The notes under the pieces: model-generated
Told to the model about the DNA's origin: nothing
What the model saw: only the letters and a program-made list of their open reading frames with translations
The model's database searches: none
In this document: one piece after another, positions 33,817 through 45,800 of the stretch
Position numbering within the stretch: position 1 is the first letter of the stretch
How the letters are laid out: each line of letters begins with the position of its first letter
Translations under genes and position numbers: made by a program
NCBI GenBank assembly: GCA_900312665.1
Contig: ONZQ02000004.1
Location: forward strand, 372,001 to 436,000
Source of the DNA: Cephalotrichum gorgonifer
Taxonomy: Eukaryota > Ascomycota > Sordariomycetes > Microascales > Microascaceae
Length of the DNA: 64,000 nucleotides
Direction: 5' to 3'

Positions 33817-35439
33817 ATGTGTCGAGTTCTCAGAGCCCTGTTCTGGACTTTGGTAATCCCCGCGGTCATTGCTCAGTCCGAATGCCTCAGCTTGACTTCG
33901 CAGTTCCCCTCGTGTGTCGTGAGTAAGACCTCCCCAAGTAATCCCCCCTAGTCTAACGGAATCCTGTAGGCAGGCTGCGTCACCAGTGGCGCCAAGAGCG
34001 CGGGCTGTACCAATACCCTTGACTTCTCCTGTAAGCCTCAAGCCCCCTTGGCTCGGAGCATAGCCAACATGGAGAAAAGGCCAATGCAATCCCAGCTCGT
34101 CGGCAGCGATCCAAGCATACGCCATTGGGTGCGCAACATCGGCCTGCCATGGCAACGCAGAATCCATGCTCGATGGCTTCAAAGCTGGCTCTTCTATCTG
34201 CGACTGTGTGGCGTCTGTTACTTCAGAGATGCCCCGCCTCGTTTCGGCTACGGATCATTCTGAGGGCAGTACCGTGGCCCAGCTGCAAGTAGGATCTGTC
34301 GGTGGGACTGGCGATGATGGAATCGTTCCGCCAGGCTACGGTGGCCCATCATCACCCTCACCCTCGGATGCGAAGCTGCCTGATATCGTTCAGACCGTCG
34401 ATGCCGCGTTTCCAACTCAGACTGCCGGCGATGGCCAGCGCGTCGCCTGGTGCGAGGAGCCCAAAGTTGCTACCATCATTAATACAAGCACGAAGGTGTC
34501 GGCTTGGATATCGTCGGTGCCCTCTGGGGATAATTGCACAGACCTGGCTACAAAAGTCGTACCTACTTGTGCCCAGGAGTGCTTCAAGTCGAAGGCGTCT
34601 GATATTGGTTGTAAGGAGCTCGACTTGGCGTGCCAGTGCCGAGATGACATACAGGCGCAGCTCACGACGTTGATGTTTCCCTGTATTCTGTCGGCGTGCG
34701 GAGTCGGCGATATCGTCTCCGTAGTAGCTGCGGGAACCTCGGGTACGTATGACTCGTCCACAGGATCTCTAGTCTTATCCATACGTTTACACCGCTAATT
34801 CGAGGGGAACAGTATGTTCCTGTGTATCGGCTACTGGAAGGGCGGAAGCGATATGGCGAGGACAGGGTGACGCCGGTGAGATAACTCCTACCCCAAGTAC
34901 AGGGCAGGCCGCCCCGGGCTCGGAGCCGGAGGGGATGGCCAGAGCGTCACCTTCGACTACATGCGCCCCGGTCAGTCCGCTAGCAGAAGACTGCGCCATT
35001 TACCGACCGATGTTCGCGCCCTGCGGGAGCGACTGCCTTGCGCCGGTGGTTCCGGAGGCCGGCTGCAGTATAGACGACTTATTATGCCAGTGCGCCCCTG
35101 ACAAGCAGGCGGCGCTGAGCACGCTCGTGCTTCCCTGCGTCCGGGAGAGTTGTTCGGAGTCCACACGAGCTGATGTCATGTGGGACCCGGAACCAAGTGA
35201 GTCCACGTACATTATCAAGGGCAATTCCACCTTTTTCATCACTTCGGGCGTGGCTGATTGGTATAGTGTGCGCTTGCGCTTCCCGATCGGCTTCAAAGGC
35301 ATCATCCCCTACTTTGACGAAGACATCCTCGACGAAGGGATCAACAACAGCCTCTCTTCAAAATGCCGGGGACAAAGGCGGGATAGAGATCCTTGTCGAA
35401 ATCGTCCTGGCGGTGTTTGTTGCTGGGATGACCCTGTAA
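33817..35439 (+). CDS. Secreted protein with three CFEM domains and a hydrophobic C-terminal anchor
   Basis: Exons are 33817-33918, 33970-34030, 34080-34742, 34903-35196 and 35267-35439, giving 430 aa. A signal peptide (MCRVLRALFWTLVIPAVIAQ) is followed by three CFEM domains, each with eight Cys: C23-C77, C207-C261 and C306-C359. Each keeps the Asp three residues before the fifth Cys (D52, D236, D334), the axial haem ligand in studied CFEM proteins. Splicing is needed to build CFEM-1: T+GC gives FSCQCN, and the chain runs on to AIQAYAIGCATSAC. Exon 5 reads as a Ser/Thr-rich stalk ending EILVEIVLAVFVAGMTL and TAA, which looks like a GPI signal. Alternatively a GTAAGT donor at 35436 spliced to 35500 replaces the stop with FCSSRR, giving a membrane helix with a basic tail. 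Likely roles are haem/iron capture or wall and host interaction. The 49-nt intron 2 has a weak AAAAG acceptor. Confidence 0.72.
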
Positions 35440-37341
35440 GTCCATCTGATGAAGGAAAATGTTATGTAATCTGTAAGGTTTCGGTGCGGTGATACTCAGG
35501 TTCTGCTCAAGCAGACGTTAAAAGGCAATATGGGATGAATTATTAGTCTGGCTTAGGTTTGGGGATGGTCAGGATTCCCTACACAATGTCCGACATTTAA
35601 CTGTGCATGATATTACATGTAATAGGCATACCACAGCTGAGCATCCAGAGCACTCTATAGAGTCATGCGCATCACATGCTCTGTACATGTATTGATTACT
35701 TTGTGCCCGTGAGTACTACAGGTGACGTGGCAGGGCTTCATCCAGCAGGTATCATCATCACCCATACTTAGTATTTGTATGGCCTATTTGCATGTGCACA
35801 AACAGGCAAGCCAGCAAGCAGGAACTGATGTGCACAAGACACACCTGCCCGCCCACCTGACTGACAGACACAAGTGAAACACCCAGTTACACGTAGTGTG
35901 GCTGGTGAGGAACTGGTATTTGTATTAGTTCCTTCTTTGGCTAAATATAGCACTCGTTTGAGCATCATGGGGATCCTACATTGAGTTCATGCTATGCCCA
36001 TAAGAGTTGACATATTGGATAGGGCCTCCCAGGGGGATCTTACATTTCATCTGAACATATGGGAATCGAGCCTTTTCCCATACTGGTAAGAATGGAAATG
36101 GTGGAAACAAGCTTCGCCTTGTGGCGGCAGGTGACAGCTTGGTTACATTGGTGTTCGAATCAAAGTTGCTGTGGCTACGTTATTAGTATATCGTACACGC
36201 TCGTAAATATACAGTCATTCTTTGAGTATGTGGTATCCAGGGCTACGTGTGGATGGCCACGGAAGTTGGTGCCCATATTTGCCATTAGCATCGTCGAAGA
36301 ACAAAGAATTAAGTGATGTTCTTTTTTCTATTTACCTTTACTGGTAAAATGTCACAAGTATACATGTACCGCATGTGGACACTTGGTGATAATAGTACAT
36401 GCATGTATTGGTGAACGCAACCCAGCCGGCTTGGAATGCGATGTGATGAGGGCCACTGCGGAGGGAATATCCATACTGTAGGTACTGGCCTACAGGTACC
36501 TATTATGCGTAGGGTCTCATGTTTCTTTGTGGTGCTGGTACCCAAAGCTATAATCTTCACAGTGCCCTTCACCCCTCCTGTTTCCCCTACACATGCTCCT
36601 TCACATGTGGGTTGCCCATGGTAATGCCAGCTTGACCCGCTACACCCAATCAGGAAAGAGTGCCCACTCCCCGCTCAGGGGATTCCTCAGCCACAATAAC
36701 ATGGAACACACTGTGGGAGGGGTCCCGCCATTCGCATCCGCCGCATGGATCTCAAACAATTGGTAACCCCCCCAATTCCGACCCATGGGGGAGAAACGAC
36801 TCCCCATCAACATTCGCGGCGATACCCTCATCCCGACACTTCGACAAACAAATCGCCCAAGGTAAGGTAGGCGCACTCAAGGTAAGTGAGGGCCGCCATA
36901 ACTCGACACGACAACTCCCCGACCATTGTTGTCTTCTAGAACCGTCGTTCAACTCCCCTATCTTCATCCTGAACTTATTTCGCCGATTTCTTTTTGCTTC
37001 TTCGATCGATTCAAACAAGCGCCTTGCCCCCCCAACGACTCGCGCCTGTCTCAGGTGCTCACCAAATCTCAAACTTCCGCCCCGACCGCGGACAGAGGCC
37101 GATCGTGTCTCTGCCCCTAGAGGGACTCAGTGAGGCTTCAAACGAGTACTCACAGGGCCGTTCGCTTGCGCCTAATTTCCCCTTCCCCGCCGCCGTTTTC
37201 CCATCGAAGGCCCCACCGCCACTTCACACGCCCGACACAATCTCGTCGCCCAACGCCGGGCTTTGACCGAGACCACGACTTCACATGCGGCATCAACGCC
37301 AACGTTAGTTTGCGCGACCGACCGACCAACGACACTAAACC
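35440..37341. other. Intergenic region CFEM/nudE
   Basis: 1.9 kb without a recognised gene. The part around 35520-36600 is AT-richer than most of the window. 36900-37340 is C/T-rich and probably the nudE promoter and leader. Confidence 0.5.
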
Positions 37342-39169
37342 ATGGCCGAGCCTCCTTCGTCCCCGCCATCCGAGGGCGCGAGCACGGAGGATGCGCTTCA
37401 GTGGTATAAGCTGCAGTACGAGCAGCTTGAGCAGGAGCTCATCGAGTTCAGGGAATCTAGCCGCGAGCTCGAGCAGGAACTAGAGAAGGACATTGAAGGG
37501 GCCGAAAAGAGGGAGAGGGAGCTTCAGGAGAAGGCAGAGAGTTTGAACTTTGAGGTCGATGAGTGGAAGGTACGTGAAGCCGGAGAATCCGAAGACACCT
37601 TCTCGGATATCTAGCCTTTAGATGTCCATGTGTGGCCCCTAACTCGACGCCCCGTAGAGGAAATACCGAGAGTCCAAGAGCGAGGCGAGCGCGGCACAGA
37701 ATGCCCTCGAAAAGGAGATCACTACGTTGCGGGACTCAAACCGAACGCTGCAACTTAGACTCCGCGACACCGAGGTCGCGAACGATGACTTTGAACGCCA
37801 AGCCCGCAACACTACATCCTCCCTGGAGGATCTCGAGTCCAAGTACAACGTCGCCATTGAGCGTGGCGTCATGCTGGAGGAAGAAATCCGAATGGGGGAG
37901 CAGGAACGCGAGGCGCTGCGGATCGACTCCCAGCGCCTAAGGGAGGAGCTTTCCGACGTCAAGATCGAAGTTGAGGTGCTCCAAGAAAAGGTCCGAAAAC
38001 AGGAGTCACGTCACCTGTCCATGATATCGACCGATATCTCGGTCGCGGAGTCGTCGACGTTCGACAAGAACATCGAGAACTCGCCCCAATCGACTGCCAG
38101 CTCCCCTCTTATCTCCACGCCGCCAGACACCGCCGAACTCCCACCGAGCAAGGATCCCATCCAGGACCCACCGTCGCCGCCCATGTCCGACGCCTCTGCG
38201 TCACTTTCCAAGCCCAGGTCCTCTCTCCTCAAAACCCCTGCGTCGACGCAGCGCAAGACTCGTCTCCCTTCGGCCGACAACAGCACTACACCAAAGCCCC
38301 GGACGAGCATATTCTCCTCGTCAACCTCCAAGTGGCCTGTGGCTCGCGTGCCCGCTGCCACCGCCACCCCCGCGAACCGCTCAACTGCTCCACGCTCCAC
38401 GTCACATAAACTCCCTGCCTCAAACTCGCTCACTCATATTCGGTCTCTTACCGCGCAGGTACAGCGCCTGGAAGCCAGGGTTCACTCGGCCCGTTCGAGG
38501 CTGCCGGCTCGTGTAAGCACCCCGCCCCGGGTATCCCCCGCCATGTCAGTCAACGGCATGGGTGGTGTTCCCTCGACGGTTACTATCCGAGCGAGGAAGC
38601 GCACGACTGGTTCGACATCTAGCTCAGTAGTCGGCGACGACGCGACACCTACCAATACCGCGCAATCACGGCGAGCCACACAGTCGGGCTCGAAGCATAT
38701 CCCTCGACTTAGTACCTCCGGGGTAAGCAGACTCTCCTTCGGCCCGATTCCGAACAGGGGCCCTGGGGGCGAATCCGAGGCGTCGATCTCGAGACCCAGC
38801 TCTCGAGCTAGCATCTCCTCTGGGATCGCCCGACCAGTCAGTAGGACGGAGATGCATCCCCCGCCGCGTCCTACCAGCCGAGCCAGTCTCTCCGGCGCGC
38901 GAACACCACTCAGTCGCCCACGGAGCTCACTCGGCGGGAGCGTCCACGGCCATTCCGCGAGCGTGGGCCGATTCGACCCTGATGAAGTGGACGACGAGCT
39001 CCGGACACCGAGTCGACGGGGAAGCATGTACTCTAAGTACGAGGCAGAGAATGCCGCGACCAGCCGTATCCCAGCCCCTAACCGCCGGCAGAGCGCTGGC
39101 CGGCGTGCTAGTAGCGGGATAGGCTTCAGGGCTCCCACACCCCTCGAGGACCTGGACGAGACGTACTGA
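37342..39169 (+). CDS. nudE: Nuclear distribution protein NudE (dynein/LIS1 pathway)
   Basis: Exons are 37342-37569 and 37658-39169, giving 579 aa. NudE binds LIS1 (NudF) and dynein and is needed for nuclear migration along microtubules in hyphae. Residues 1-200 form a long coiled coil (YKLQYEQLEQELIEFRESS and so on); the conserved C-terminal part of this coil contains LESKYNVAIERGVMLEEEIR. The intron (GTACGT..TAG) is phase 0 and joins EVDEWK to RKYRESKSEAS. The remaining ~380 residues are Ser/Pro/Thr/Arg-rich and disordered, with one short helix near ITHIRSLTAQVQRLEARV-type sequence (about nt 38430-38500), matching the fungal layout. The Neurospora counterpart is ro-11. Confidence 0.9.
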
Positions 39170-42100
39170 GCGGTGTAATGAGAGATACCCAATAGGAACC
39201 CTCTGGTCTTTTTCTTCTTCAGACCTTTGAGTTGGACATGGACAGTGCGATTTGCATCGTCCGGTGATCCTCTTCTTTTTTTTCTTCCCTATCTTTATGA
39301 GTGAGGGGCATTCCAGGGCATGGATGGGTGGGGGTGTACGGGTAACGGTCACGAAATCGGCAATATATCCAACTGCGGACTTTCTTTTGCCTTTGTTTTT
39401 TCTCTTTGTTTTGCAAGATGGTCTGGAAAGGTGCCGGGGGTGTGAGTGTTGGGGGAAGGAACTCACGTCATTTCCTCCTCTTCAGGTCATCCCGGACCAC
39501 ATAACTCTACTTCTCTCCTTTGTCACTATCATCTCATTTTTCGCTTGGGAAAACAGGGGTTGCGGGGGGGATTGATCATTGGCTCTTTTTCAGACTTTGG
39601 TAATATTGGGGGATTCTTTTCAGGCTTTCCTGTTCATGTTTCTTTTTGCAGGCATTATTACATACCCCGATGGATACCTTCTTAGATAGAGCTAACCCAA
39701 CGCGCGCACTACAATCCGACTTTATTTCCTTTGTTGCTGATGAGAGTATACTTTTATTTCCATCCTTTTGTCTTCAGCCTGGAGAATGAATGTGTTTTAT
39801 GTGACTGTATAGCGAGATAGATTATACTCAGAGTTTACAATCTATCCCCTGGGCTTTAGTGCCACCGAAACTCCTCCCCCAAATGATCCCTCACTACATG
39901 TCTCTATGTTCCCGGGGTGTATCCGCAGTGAAGAGTGGTGCACATGCTAGCTATTAACGGGCTCGCGTGGTGGCGGCTCACGGAGTCAGGTCGAGTATCT
40001 GGACTGTATAAGTCGTGAGGTATGACCTTAAGCAGAGTAGTGGCAGGTGCCCATAAACTACCTATCCTGATCGATCTCGTACGGATATCCTAATTAAGCC
40101 CTTTGGAAGTAACAGGGCCTGCGAAGACTACGTGTATATACCCCTTGCCCCCCTAACTTCGCCCTATCCCGTCTCCAAGTCATCTGTCACGCTTTCGCTT
40201 TATGAATTGTCATCCATAGCCTAACCTTTCAACTTATAACCCTTCTCAAACGTCTTCTCAGACACCCGCTAGTCCTACGTCTGGCCAATTCAATGCTGAG
40301 TCCTTGATCCAAGCAGGACACGCACCCATGGTGTGTGGCAAATGGCAAATGGCAAATGGCGGCGCTCTAAACCAGCACATCCTGGGGTTCTCCGCCGAGA
40401 CCGGTCAGACTATATCTAATTATATTTGGAAACGCGAGCAGATGCACGGAATGTTTGGATTTGGGCAGCACCCTGACCAATACAGGGATTGCATGGAGCG
40501 GATAAGCCAGGTCGCCCCCGGACGTCCGCCGGGACTGGCACAAATCTTGGATGCCGGTGGCCCGGGGAGCGTCACTGAGCTGATGCTCTCAGGGTTACCT
40601 CGTGGCTCTCGTATTCATATTACTATCCACACCTCCTCTCGGAGATGTACGAACAGGCTGACTAGACCTATGCTACCCCGGATGGTGGTGGTCGTGTTCG
40701 ATTGCATAGTCGCGACGCCAACCATACGATAATATGTACACACCAATTATCACTAGCTCCGCAACGAAGCGCGGGCGGCAGATGGTGACATAATGTGGCA
40801 TTTTGGAATGTGGGAATTTTCCTCATTGGGTTAGATTCGGGAGACGCGCAGGGTCCCATCGGGACAAGGCAGGCGGACAAGACAGGCGGACAAGCTGTTG
40901 GGGATCTGCGGGTTGGGGGCGGCGGCGGTGGTGGTTGTCAGTCCGACCAACTTGTAATACACGTAACTTCTGTACCTGTTGCTCCGTGAGGCGCGCCGGT
41001 TCAGTTGTCACGGACTCTCTTCTCTTCCCTCTTTTGATACGATGGGTTGCTCGAAATACGAAACTGCTTTGGGAGGATCGCCGAAGTGTTTCAATCAAAG
41101 CATCCATTCCCTCACCGGAGGTGTTGGCAAAACGAGTGTGTGTCCTCAACCGTTTTCATTTCTGCGGGAAGGAGAGGAGCTAAAATCTGGGGTCGGATTT
41201 ACCCTCGGAGCTGGGCCGGGAAATGGCCGTAAGGTGCTACCGCGAACGGTCTGATATCATAGGCAAGTCGGAGATCGGAAACCCGAGCAAGGCCAACGAT
41301 TATCGGACCTTGCAGACGAGTACAGTACAACGCGCATAGTTCGACAGCTCGGTGCTTCCTTGTCTCTACCCCCCTCATCGGCCAAGCCTTCGACACTTCG
41401 AATCCTCCCGGGCGTTGACTTTTTCCTGGGGTTGGTTGTGTTTGTGGAGAGAAGGGGTGACGTCGCCGGTTGCGCGCTAGTCTACTTTTAGGGCGTTTGG
41501 CGGTGTCCAAAGGGGGGTGTGCAGGAAAGATGTTGAGATTGGGAAACCGAGTCGCAGCCGTGCGGCGCAAAATGGAAACTGTACTCGACCTGTACTACCT
41601 TCCATTCAGTTGCCGAGATTCCCACCTGGCGCATTAGCTAATATGCAAGTATATACAGTGCTAATTGCTACTCTCTCCGACAGTGGCTAGATGAAAAAGA
41701 TTCCTTGAGGTTTGACGTGATTGGGCAGTTTTATGAGATGAACTGTCTTCTTGTTTAAGCATTGGTAATATTAGACGATGTCACACCGGGCCGCTCTTGT
41801 TATGTTCCGCTACTTCCGCATGTCCTTCCATCGGGGATTGTAAATCGCTTGTAATACGGTGCGAGCAACCTTGGACGGCGTCCCCAAGGCCGAGAGAAGC
41901 ACCCCGCCTCCACCATCGTCAGTTTGTCGGTTTGAAGTAGGCAATGGGAGTATTGTTGCTGTACCGTTGCCATGAAGGGGACTGTTTACAGCTCCTGATA
42001 AGAGCGTATCAGAAGCCTTCCCTGGAGACATCTCCCATGCCAGGCACCATTCAAGTGGGTGAGGGAAGGAACGCTGTATGAACTTGGAAAAACCAGTGAG

Positions 42101-42810
42101 AGCCACCCCCTGTTCATACACCCCCCCTTGGTTGCCCCTCCCCAACAGCCTGGGTGTCGATTTTAGTTAGCGCCACCCCCCCTTATGGGAAACTCAAGGG
42201 GAAGTTGGCTTCAACAAAAAAAATACTTTTGTCGCAGTCCCGTAGCTCCGGAAGGCCTGCACCCCTCCTACCCGCCGCAGTACTGCCCCCGCCAGCTGTA
42301 TGTGGTCGAGTATTATTCAAGCAATACATCTCTGGCTCTGTTCTTTCCGACCTCTTAATCCACTCTCTCCCGACTCGCACCTCATTCCACACCATTATCC
42401 AACACCTCCTTCCTTGCGCGAGATATCTTCCGTCCCCACGATCTCATACGGAGTACTTTGGCCGGCCGCCGCATATCCTCCTATCCTTCAACAAACCGGC
42501 AAACACTCTAGTAAGCACCACCATAACTGCCTTCGACCTGCTCCCCATCAATCCCCGTACGAAACCTCACTCCGGGTCGTTGCCTCACCCCTAACGTGTA
42601 CTTCCTTTCCAGCCTGGCTTTTAATCTAGCTAAAGCGACGACGCTACGAAGCCGACTTCATACTCATACTCTATACTCTAATACGCCCTCCGTCTAATAT
42701 TCCTCTTCTTCCCAAGATCCCCTCTCTTCACTCTCCGCGCGGGCTCTCCCAACAACCGATGACTTTTGCCCCTCCGGCACAAAATTGAAGTTACAGCTTC
42801 GTCCAGCACA
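39170..42810. other. Long intergenic stretch upstream of ACC1
   Basis: 3.6 kb between nudE and acetyl-CoA carboxylase. No domain-bearing frame is seen. A frame at 40329-40732 starts within a triple CAAATGG repeat and is recorded as doubtful. The last 500 bases are C/T-rich, consistent with a long leader for ACC1. Confidence 0.55.
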
Positions 42811-45800
42811 ATGACCGAAATTACCACGCCCTCGAACGGAGCGACGCAAAAGCTCAACGGAAAGGCGAGCTATGCGGAAAAACACAAACTCGCGGACCAC
42901 TTCATTGGCGGCAACCGACTCGAGAATGCTCCGGCGTCCAAAGTGAAGGACTTTGTAGCGGAGCACGATGGGCACACTGTCATTACAAATGTGAGTGCCA
43001 GCCATTCAACCCGAACTCACTGCACTTCGCAGAGGCCCGAGCCGGAATCTGACCACTCGCTTGCCAGGTCCTGATTGCCAACAATGGCATTGCGGCCGTC
43101 AAAGAGATCCGCTCCGTGCGGAAGTGGGCATACGACACCTTCGGCGACGAGAAGGCTATTCAGTTCACCGTCATGGCTACGCCGGAGGATCTCGCAGCCA
43201 ATGCCGACTACATTCGAATGGCGGACCACTATGTGGAGGTACCTGGTGGCACCAACAACAACAACTACGCAAACGTCGAGCTGATTGTCGATATCGCGGA
43301 ACGGATGGATGTCCACGCTGTGTGGGCAGGCTGGTAAGGAATCCACTTGCTAAGTTTTGAAGCCAGACCGACTCGTGAAACTGACATTGGTTGACCACCT
43401 AGGGGCCATGCCTCCGAAAACCCGATGCTCCCCGAGTCGCTTGCTGCCTCGCCAAAGAAGATCGTCTTTATCGGACCTCCGGGATCGGCCATGCGCTCAC
43501 TCGGCGACAAAATCTCGTCAACAATTGTTGCTCAGCATGCTGCTGTACCGTGTATTCCGTGGTCGGGTACGGGCGTGGATGAGGTCGTTGTTGATGACAG
43601 CGGCATCGTTACCGTCCCCGATGACGTGTACATGCGGGGGTGCGTCGAGAGTTGGGAGGAGGGCTTGCAGAAAGCTAAGGAGATTGGCTTCCCAGTCATG
43701 ATCAAGGCATCCGAGGGCGGTGGTGGCAAGGGCATTCGTAAGGCCTTGCAAGAGGAAGGCTTTGAGGCCCTATACAAGGCCGCTGCTAGCGAGATTCCCG
43801 GTTCGCCGATCTTCATCATGAAACTGGCTGGCAATGCTAGGCATCTGGAGGTCCAGCTCCTCGCCGACCAGTACGGCAACAACATCTCCCTGTTCGGCCG
43901 AGACTGCTCCGTGCAGCGACGACACCAAAAAATTATCGAGGAGGCCCCGGTCACGATTGCGAAACCGGAGACATTCCACGCCATGGAAAAGGCCGCCGTC
44001 AGACTCGGAAAGCTGGTTGGCTACGTTTCCGCGGGTACCGTCGAATACCTCTATTCCCATTCCGATGACAGGTTTTATTTCCTCGAACTCAACCCTCGTC
44101 TCCAGGTTGAACACCCCACTACCGAGATGGTCAGCGGTGTAAGCCTGCCCGCGGCTCAACTCCAGATCGCCATGGGTATCCCTCTCCACAGGATCCGAGA
44201 TATCAGACAGCTTTACGGCGTCGATCCCAGGACGTCGACGGAGATCGATTTTGACTTCGAGAACCCTGAGAGCGAGAAGACGCAGCGCCGGCCACGGCCT
44301 AAGGGCCACACGACCGCTTGCCGTATCACCTCGGAAGATCCTGGTGAGGGATTCAAGCCGTCGAGCGGTGTCATGCACGACCTGAACTTCCGTAGCAGCT
44401 CTAATGTTTGGGGCTACTTCTCGGTCAGTACTCAGAGTAAAATCCACAGCTTTTCTGACTCGCAATTCGGCCACATCTTCGCCTATGGCGAGAACCGACA
44501 GGCCTCCCGGAAACACATGGTTGTTGCCCTGAAGGAACTCAATATTCGCGGTGACTTCAAAACCACCGTTGAGTATCTCATTAAGCTTCTGGAGACTGAG
44601 GCATTCGAGGATAACACTATTACGACTGCCTGGTTGGACGAGCTGATTTCTAAGAAGCTTACTGCTGAGCGACCGGATCCCACCCTTGCCGTTGTTTGCG
44701 GAGCGGTCACGAAGGGGCACCTTGCCAGCGAAGCCTGCCTGGCGGAGTATCGAGCGGGACTCGAGAAGGGTCAGGTGCCTTCGAAGGATATCCTCAAGAC
44801 GGTATTCGCCGTTGACTTCATTTACGAAGGTGATCGGTACAAGTTCACTGTGACCCGAGCCAGCGTGGACACTTACCACGTCTTTATCAACGGATCCAAG
44901 TGCGCCGTTGGAGTTCGCCCCCTAAGCGACGGTGGCCTTCTCGTCCTCCTGGATGGGCGGTCGCACAATGTGTACTGGAAGGATGAGGTGGGTGCTACTC
45001 GCCTATCAGTCGACTCCAAGACCTGTCTGTTGGAGCAGGAGAACGACCCGACCCAGCTGCGAACCCCCAGTCCTGGAAAGCTTGTCAAGTTCACCGTGTC
45101 TAGTGGCGATCACATCAAGGCGGGCCAGACGTTCGCGGAGGTTGAGGTCATGAAGATGTACATGCCTCTGGTCGCGCAAGAAGATGGTGTGGTACAGCTG
45201 ATCAAGCAGCCCGGTGCCACCCTCGAAGCGGGAGACATTCTCGGCATCCTCGCGCTCGACGACCCAACCAGGGTGAAGCAGGCTCAGCCGTTCATCGGGA
45301 AGCTACCAGTATTCGGCGATCCCGTTGTTGTTGGAAAGAAGCCTTCGCAGAAGTTCGCTCTGCTCTACGGCACCCTGGAGAACATTCTTCTCGGCTACGA
45401 CAACTCCGTTATAATGCAACAGACCCTCACCGACTTGATCGAGGTTCTCCGCGACCCCGAATTGCCCTACAGCGAGTGGAACGCCCAATTCTCGGCTCTC
45501 CACTCTCGCATGCCCAATAGGCTTTCCAACCAGTTCTCCCAAATCGTGGAGAAGGCCAAGTCTCGCCATGCTGAATTCCCTGCGAAGTCTTTGACACGAG
45601 CGCTGCAAAAGTTCGCTGACGAGAATATTCACGCGGCTGACCTTGCTATGCTGAAGTCTACCCTTTCGCCCCTAGTGGACATTATTCAGCTCTATGCCGA
45701 GGGTCAAAAGGTGAGGGAGCTCAACCTCATCCGGCATTTGCTTCACCTCTACTGGGAGGTCGAGCATCAGTTCATGGGCCATCGTCAACAAGAGGACAGT

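Noticed and set aside
40329..40732. 134-codon frame starting in a triple CAAATGG repeat
   Set aside because: No domain, mixed codon use, and the C-terminal part is low in coding character; it may be a chance frame.
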